DNA from: Halobacterium rubrum
GTDB lineage: Archaea > Halobacteriota > Halobacteria > Halobacteriales > Halobacteriaceae
Direction: 5' to 3'
Assembly (NCBI RefSeq): GCF_021729015.1
Contig: NZ_JAJQQZ010000001.1
Location: 558,001-622,000 of the forward strand
Length of the DNA stretch: 64,000 bases
The notes under the pieces are model-generated. The model was not told the DNA's origin. It did not search any database and was given only the letters and a program-made list of their open reading frames with translations. Below, in pieces: positions 59,885-64,000 of the stretch. Both the position numbers and the translations under genes were made by a program. Position 1 is the stretch's first letter. Each line of letters starts with the position of its first letter.

Positions 59885-60979
59885 TCAGTCCGCCAGCACC
59901 GACCGGTAGCGCTCACCGTCCCGGATGGCTTCGCCGATGCGCTCGCTCACCCACTCGTTCTCGACGCCCTCGTCTGGCAGGAACCGCTCGTAGATGGGCA
60001 GCCGCTCCCGGAGCCCCACACCGCCGTGGTCCGCGATGTCCTCCAGCTCGCGGACCGCCGGCCACGCGTAGTCGGGGTTGATGTAGTCCTCGGTGACGGG
60101 TGAGACGCCGCCGAGGTCCTCCACACCGCAGTCCAGCAACGCCCGGGCGTCGGCGAGGTTCGGCGGCACCTGCACGGCCACCGACTCGGGGAGCACGCCC
60201 CGGGCCATCGCCACCGCCCGCCGCATCGTCGCCTCGTCCGGCGGCGCCTCGTCCCAGCGCTCGTTCGGGCTCACCGGCTGCACGATGACCTCCTGGACGT
60301 GGCCGTAGCGCTCGTGGAGCGCCCGGATGGCGAGCAGGCTCTCCGCGCGGTCCCGCCAGCTCTCGCCGATACCCACGAGGATGCCGGTCGTGAACGGCAC
60401 ACCGAGTTCGCCCGCTGTCCGAATCGTGTGCAGGCGCTGGCCGGGGTTCTTCGCGCGGGAGCCGGAGTGGGCCTGCACGTCCGCCGTCGTCTCCAGCATC
60501 ACGCCCATCGACGCGTTCACGTCAGCGACCAGTTCCATCTGCGCTCTGGTCTGGTCGCCGGGGTTCGCGTGCGGCAACAGCCCCTCCTCGAGGGCGATCT
60601 CGCAGGCAGCCCGCAGGTACTCGTGGATGGAGTCGTAGCCCCACTCCGCGAGCTGGTCGTGGACGGCAGTGTAGCGGTCGTCCGGGTCGTCACCGAACGT
60701 GAACAGCGCCTCCGTGCAGCCCGCCTCGGCGCCCGCCCGGCACTGCTCGCGGATCTCCCCGGGGCTCAGCAGGCTCGCCTCCCCGGGCACGTCGTAGTAC
60801 GTGCAGTACGTACACGTGTACCGGCACGCAGTCGTCAGCGGCAGGAAGACGTTGCGCGCGAACGTGAGCTCGTCAGCCGGCTCCACGTCCGCCGGCCGAA
60901 CCTCCAGCGCGCGCTCGACGTCGCTCTCGCGAACCGAGACGTCGACGCCGTACTCGTCGGCGCCCGGAATCCCGGTCAC
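59885..60979 (-). CDS. cofG: FO synthase subunit 1 (CofG)
   Basis: A 364-residue radical-SAM enzyme starting at GTG (VTGIPGADEYG). The cluster motif is TTACRYTCTYCTYYDV. Other conserved parts are EALFTFGDDPDDRY, GLLPHANPGDQT, MLETTADVQAHSGSRAKNPG and VIVQPVSPNERW. With CofH it builds FO. It is translationally coupled to the membrane-protein gene at 60976 by a 4-nt overlap, which in turn follows cofC on the same strand, so cofC, a membrane protein and cofG probably form one operon. Confidence 0.95.
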   Translation of the reverse strand: MTGIPGADEYGVDVSVRESDVERALEVRPADVEPADELTFARNVFLPLTTACRYTCTYCTYYDVPGEASLLSPGEIREQCRAGAEAGCTEALFTFGDDPDDRYTAVHDQLAEWGYDSIHEYLRAACEIALEEGLLPHANPGDQTRAQMELVADVNASMGVMLETTADVQAHSGSRAKNPGQRLHTIRTAGELGVPFTTGILVGIGESWRDRAESLLAIRALHERYGHVQEVIVQPVSPNERWDEAPPDEATMRRAVAMARGVLPESVAVQVPPNLADARALLDCGVEDLGGVSPVTEDYINPDYAWPAVRELEDIADHGGVGLRERLPIYERFLPDEGVENEWVSERIGEAIRDGERYRSVLAD

Positions 60980-61446
60980 GGCTCGCCCTCGCTGTCACCA
61001 CCGGCCACTGCCGCCGACGCCGCGGCCGGCCCCCCCGGCCGGTAGATGTCGTAGTTCCGCGCGACGAACACGCCGTACCCCAGCGCCACGGCGGCGCCGA
61101 CGACCGCCGTCCGCGCCAGCCCGGCGACCGACGGCCCGAGCACCGCCACGGCACCTAGTCCCGCGACCACGCCGCCCGTCGCGCCGGCGAGCGCGAGGTC
61201 CGCGACGAGCGCGCTACTGGGCTGTCGCTTCAGCAGTTCCGTCCGCTCGTTGTTCCCCAGCGGCGTGTACGCGTCGGCCAGCGCCAGTATCGCCGGCACG
61301 ACCGCGCCCGCGGCCGTCGGCGTCGCCATCCACCGCGGCACGCCCGCCGCACCCAGCGCCGTCACCAGCACCGCGAACAGCGCGACGGCGAGCGCGCCGA
61401 CGCCGACGAGCGCCCCGAACGCCCGCGCGAACGGACTCCAGTTCAT
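60976..61446 (-). CDS. Haloarchaeal membrane protein between cofC and cofG
   Basis: A 156-residue protein with three to four hydrophobic segments (about 8-33, 43-58, 83-103, 107-125). The middle loop LADAYTPLGNNERTELLKRQPSS is polar, with a basic end. It overlaps cofG by 4 nt and lies 25 bp after cofC, so it is embedded in the F420 operon. I do not recognise its family. A link to F420 metabolism is guilt by association. Confidence 0.65.
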   Translation of the reverse strand: MNWSPFARAFGALVGVGALAVALFAVLVTALGAAGVPRWMATPTAAGAVVPAILALADAYTPLGNNERTELLKRQPSSALVADLALAGATGGVVAGLGAVAVLGPSVAGLARTAVVGAAVALGYGVFVARNYDIYRPGGPAAASAAVAGGDSEGEP

Positions 61447-61471
61447 ACCCACCCGTCCGGGGTTCGGGCGC

Positions 61472-62116
61472 TTAGTCGTTGGGTTCGACCACCGGCTCGC
61501 CGTCCCGCACTGCGAGCGCGTACCCGGCGTCGGCGAGCCAGTCGGCCGCCCGGCTGTCCGTGCCACCGTGCACCAGCACGTCCACGAGGTCCTGCTCGTC
61601 GTCGACGTCCACAGCCAGCCGGAACGAGTCCACGGTCGTCACGTCCAGTCCGGCCCGCTCCGCCGCCGCGACGTGGTCCCGGAACGACGCCCCGTGGTAG
61701 TCGACGGCGAACCCGGGCTCGCGGACGACCAGCGCGTTCGTCCCGCCCGCCGTCCCGGGCGCGATCACCACGTCGCCGTCGGCGTCGAACAGCCGCCCGA
61801 CGCAATCGGGCGTGGCGAGCGCGAGGTCCGCCATCACCACCGCCACCGGCAGCGCTTCCTCGTCGAGTACATCCTGTACGGCGACGGACAGCGACCGGTC
61901 GTCGACCGACACCGGCACCCCCACGTCTCGGTCGACTGACGCCGTCGCCAGCAACTCCGGCTCCCCGCCAGCGCCCCGCACGGCGTCCAGCACGTCCGCC
62001 AGCATCGCTTCCGCGAACTCGCGGCGCTCCCGCTCGTCGTCTCCGCCGTCACCGTCGAAAACCGCAGCGAGGCGAGAGTTCGGATTCCGCGGGTCGAACG
62101 GCACGACCGTCCGCAT
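61472..62116 (-). CDS. cofC: 2-phospho-L-lactate guanylyltransferase (CofC)
   Basis: A 214-residue nucleotidyltransferase that activates phospholactate with GTP for F420 side-chain assembly. The NTP-binding start is MRTVVPFDPRNPNSRLAAVF, the metal site VVMADLALATPDCV, and the phosphate loop region VVIAPGTAGGTNALVVREP. The fold is like MobA/GlmU nucleotidyltransferases. It lies 2 bp after the surface protein gene at 62119 on the same strand. Confidence 0.93.
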   Translation of the reverse strand: MRTVVPFDPRNPNSRLAAVFDGDGGDDERERREFAEAMLADVLDAVRGAGGEPELLATASVDRDVGVPVSVDDRSLSVAVQDVLDEEALPVAVVMADLALATPDCVGRLFDADGDVVIAPGTAGGTNALVVREPGFAVDYHGASFRDHVAAAERAGLDVTTVDSFRLAVDVDDEQDLVDVLVHGGTDSRAADWLADAGYALAVRDGEPVVEPND

Positions 62117-62118
62117 CG

Positions 62119-62910
62119 TCAGCCCAGCTTGTCGTACGTGTCCCGCTGCTGGAGGTACCAGTAGCCGATTCCGGCCACCACCAGCACCAGCACCAGCGCG
62201 ACGCCCCCGTACAGGAGCAACTGGGTCTGCTGGGCCGAACTCGCCGCGTTGTTCGCAGCGGACTCGGCCTCCTCCGCGTTATTGGCCGCCTCCTCGAAGT
62301 TCCCCGTATTGTAGAACTCGATGGCGTCCTCGAGGTCGCCCTCGGCGCCGCTGACGCTCGCGCCGCCGGACTGTGCGCTCTCGATAGCGGTCTGGGCGTC
62401 ACTGATCGCCGTCCGCGCCTCCTGGCTGGCGGAGGTGTACGGTCGCGTGTCGAACGTCGACAGCACCGTACTCGACCCGCCCTCCTGGGTCTGCTCGAAG
62501 GACGCGTACGTGATCGTCTGCTCGGGGTCGTAGCTCCACTCGAAGGCCGACGCTTGCGGCACCGTGCCCTCGATGCTGACCTCGACGCGCGTCACGCCCG
62601 ACGACGCCTGGAGCTGGTAGGTCATCTCCTGACCCGTCAGCGTCTCCTCGCTCACCTGGTTGCCCGCGTTGTCGAACGTCTGGACCTGCCACGTGACGTC
62701 CGTCAGCTGCGTCTCCGCCCGAAGTGTCCACTGCTCGTAGTCGCTGAACGGGTCGGTCACTTCGAACGTTGTCGACTGCTGTTCCCCGACCTGCGCCGTG
62801 CCCGGCGCGTCCCCGTCGACCGACACCGCGGCTACCGGCACCGCGGCCACTGCGAGTAGCGTCACGACGGCGAGGACGGCCCCGAGCTCAGAATAACGGC
62901 TCGAGTTCAT
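62119..62910 (-). CDS. Single-pass exported protein with helical stalk
   Basis: A 263-residue protein: signal peptide (about 1-28, ending PVAAVSV), an extracytoplasmic beta-sandwich-like domain (about 30-135, with STTFEVTDPFSDYEQWTLRA), a helical Ala/Glu-rich segment (about 150-215, EEAANNAEEAESAANNAASS), and a C-terminal TM helix with a basic/polar end YLQQRDTYDKLG. It follows cetZ with a 23-nt overlap, so it may be cotranscribed with a cytoskeletal gene. Function unknown. ATGs at 62910 and 62913 are both possible. Confidence 0.75.
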   Translation of the reverse strand: MNSSRYSELGAVLAVVTLLAVAAVPVAAVSVDGDAPGTAQVGEQQSTTFEVTDPFSDYEQWTLRAETQLTDVTWQVQTFDNAGNQVSEETLTGQEMTYQLQASSGVTRVEVSIEGTVPQASAFEWSYDPEQTITYASFEQTQEGGSSTVLSTFDTRPYTSASQEARTAISDAQTAIESAQSGGASVSGAEGDLEDAIEFYNTGNFEEAANNAEEAESAANNAASSAQQTQLLLYGGVALVLVLVVAGIGYWYLQQRDTYDKLG

Positions 62911-64000
62911 CATCGTCGTCTTCGACTAACTCCTCCAAGTTGTCTTCGCTTTCCTCCCGAATCTCGTCGATGTTGTCCTGCGCTTCGATGGCGACTTCCT
63001 GCAGCTCCTTGATGCGCGGGACGTTGTTCACGCCGGACAGAATCACGACGGACGCGACCTGCTGGGAGTCCGGCACCGGGTAGTCGCCACCCCGGACCTC
63101 CATCGAGCCGGTCTGCTCCTCGAGCCACTTGCGGCCGCGCTCGATGCCTTTCCGGTTCAGGTACTTCGGCGGCCCCGCGGTCACGAGCAGCGCGCGCTCC
63201 GCGCCCTCGATCTCGCAGGGGAGCGTCAGCCGACCGAGCGCCGCCTTCCGCACGAGACTCGTGATGCGGTTCGTCGTCGACGCCGAGTCCTCGACCGGGT
63301 CGTCGTCACCCTTGAACCGCGACAGTAGCCCGCTTCCGCTGCCGCCGTCGTTGTCGACGGTCTCGGAGGCGTACCCGATGGTGGAGACGCCGCCTCCCGC
63401 GAGCGTGTTGATGATCTCGCTGGAGTCCACGACGGACTCGGCGACGTCGCCGCCCTGCTCGACCTCCCCCGCGCCGAAGAGGATGCCGAAGCGTGTGACG
63501 ATCTCCTCGTTGATCTCGTCGTAGCCGCCCTGGACGGACTCACCCGACTTCCGCCAGGCGTCGTTGTCGAACACGAGGAGGTTGTCGACCTCCCGGACGA
63601 ACGTCTGGAAGGACCGCGCGGCGTTCAGCGTGTAGATGCCGCCCTCGTCGCTCCCGGGGAGCACGCCGAGGCCGTAGACGGGTTCGGTGTAGATGCGCTT
63701 GAGGTGTTTCGCGATGACGGGCGAACCACCGGAGCCGGTGCCACCACCGAGCCCAGAGATGACGAGGAACGCGTCGACCTCGTGGACAGGAATCGAGTCG
63801 ATGGCCCCCTGTACCTCGTCGATGTCCTCCTCGGCGATCTCCGCGCCGAGCTCGTTGTCCGCGCCCACCCCGTGTCCCTTGACGCGGGACTGCCCGATGA
63901 GGACGCGGTTCTCTTGCGGCACGTGCTCCAGACCCATTAGGTCGGCCTTGGCGGTGTTGACGGCGACAGCGGCGCGCACGATGTCCGAACCGTGGCGCTT
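62888..64000 (-). CDS. cetZ: CetZ-type tubulin/FtsZ superfamily protein, N-terminus outside window
   Basis: The last 370 codons of a tubulin-like GTPase. The signature GGGTGSGGSP (tubulin T4 loop) is visible, preceded by DAFLVISGLG. Other shared parts are VAVNTAKADLMGLEHV, VYGLGVLPGSDEGGIYTLNAARS and LVFDNDAWRKSGES. This is the haloarchaeal CetZ family, which controls cell shape and motility, rather than FtsZ1/FtsZ2. The acidic C-terminal tail is EDNLEELVEDDDDELEPLF. The nucleotide-binding N-terminal part (T1 loop) is beyond the right edge. Confidence 0.92.
   Translation of the reverse strand, partial: KRHGSDIVRAAVAVNTAKADLMGLEHVPQENRVLIGQSRVKGHGVGADNELGAEIAEEDIDEVQGAIDSIPVHEVDAFLVISGLGGGTGSGGSPVIAKHLKRIYTEPVYGLGVLPGSDEGGIYTLNAARSFQTFVREVDNLLVFDNDAWRKSGESVQGGYDEINEEIVTRFGILFGAGEVEQGGDVAESVVDSSEIINTLAGGGVSTIGYASETVDNDGGSGSGLLSRFKGDDDPVEDSASTTNRITSLVRKAALGRLTLPCEIEGAERALLVTAGPPKYLNRKGIERGRKWLEEQTGSMEVRGGDYPVPDSQQVASVVILSGVNNVPRIKELQEVAIEAQDNIDEIREESEDNLEELVEDDDDELEPLF

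Overview
The window comes from an extremely halophilic archaeon (class Halobacteria). The evidence is high-GC DNA, very acidic Asp/Glu-rich proteins, leaderless genes with a TATA-like box about 25 to 30 nt upstream, a haloarchaeal S-layer-type signal peptide, a halocyanin, a CetZ-type tubulin homologue, archaeosine and F420 biosynthesis genes and an archaeal proteasome ATPase. A Halobacterium-like genus is likely, but I cannot name a species. No rRNA, CRISPR array, complete insertion sequence or provirus is visible.

Layout. 1-12300 is a core block: partial M28 peptidase, oligoendopeptidase F, PAN, pyruvoyl arginine decarboxylase, aIF5B, halocyanin, PRC-barrel protein, Nob1, CPBP protease and glucose-6-phosphate isomerase. 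12300-21800 holds membrane proteins, secF-secD, a membrane histidine kinase, NucS, an NhaC-type antiporter, RNase HII and Pus10. 22200-23520 is an AT-rich island with two adjacent unknown membrane-protein genes, bordered by a degenerate copy of the pus10 5' end. 23579-27110 has TrmY, a LOG-like protein, KatG and tRNA-Pro(CGG). 27238-31563 is a signalling cluster: PAS kinase, P-loop-degenerate RecA-like protein, pseudo-receiver-GAF protein, winged-helix protein and a Bat-type HTH-10 regulator with two upstream palindromes. 31698-37184 includes a P-loop kinase, a NUDIX hydrolase, TgtA and ArcS. 37204-39416 encodes two alkaline-phosphatase-superfamily proteins. 39417-41058 is a gene-poor AT-richer stretch with small regulators leading into a giant S-layer-like protein (41059-46662) and a membrane-anchored surface protein. 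48611-64000 carries purU, purS, purQ, purC, a ferredoxin, the archaeosine radical-SAM subunit, a molybdopterin oxidoreductase, cofH, cofG and cofC, and a truncated cetZ.

Themes. RNA maturation is over-represented (Nob1, Pus10, TrmY, TgtA, ArcS, RaSEA), with the three archaeosine enzymes in one window. DNA maintenance is represented by NucS and RNase HII, the latter ending in a clear PCNA-binding motif. The envelope genes cluster in the middle.

The most unusual signal is a set of in-frame insertions made of short perfect hairpins inside conserved protein genes. Two unrelated histidine kinases carry nearly the same hairpin block at exactly the same place, directly after the Asn of the ATPase N-box. 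PurU and PurC carry other hairpin-built inserts in loops. Together they look like short palindromic elements that spread through coding DNA without breaking it, comparable in principle to Rickettsia palindromic elements. The AT-rich two-gene island is the other candidate for undescribed biology.
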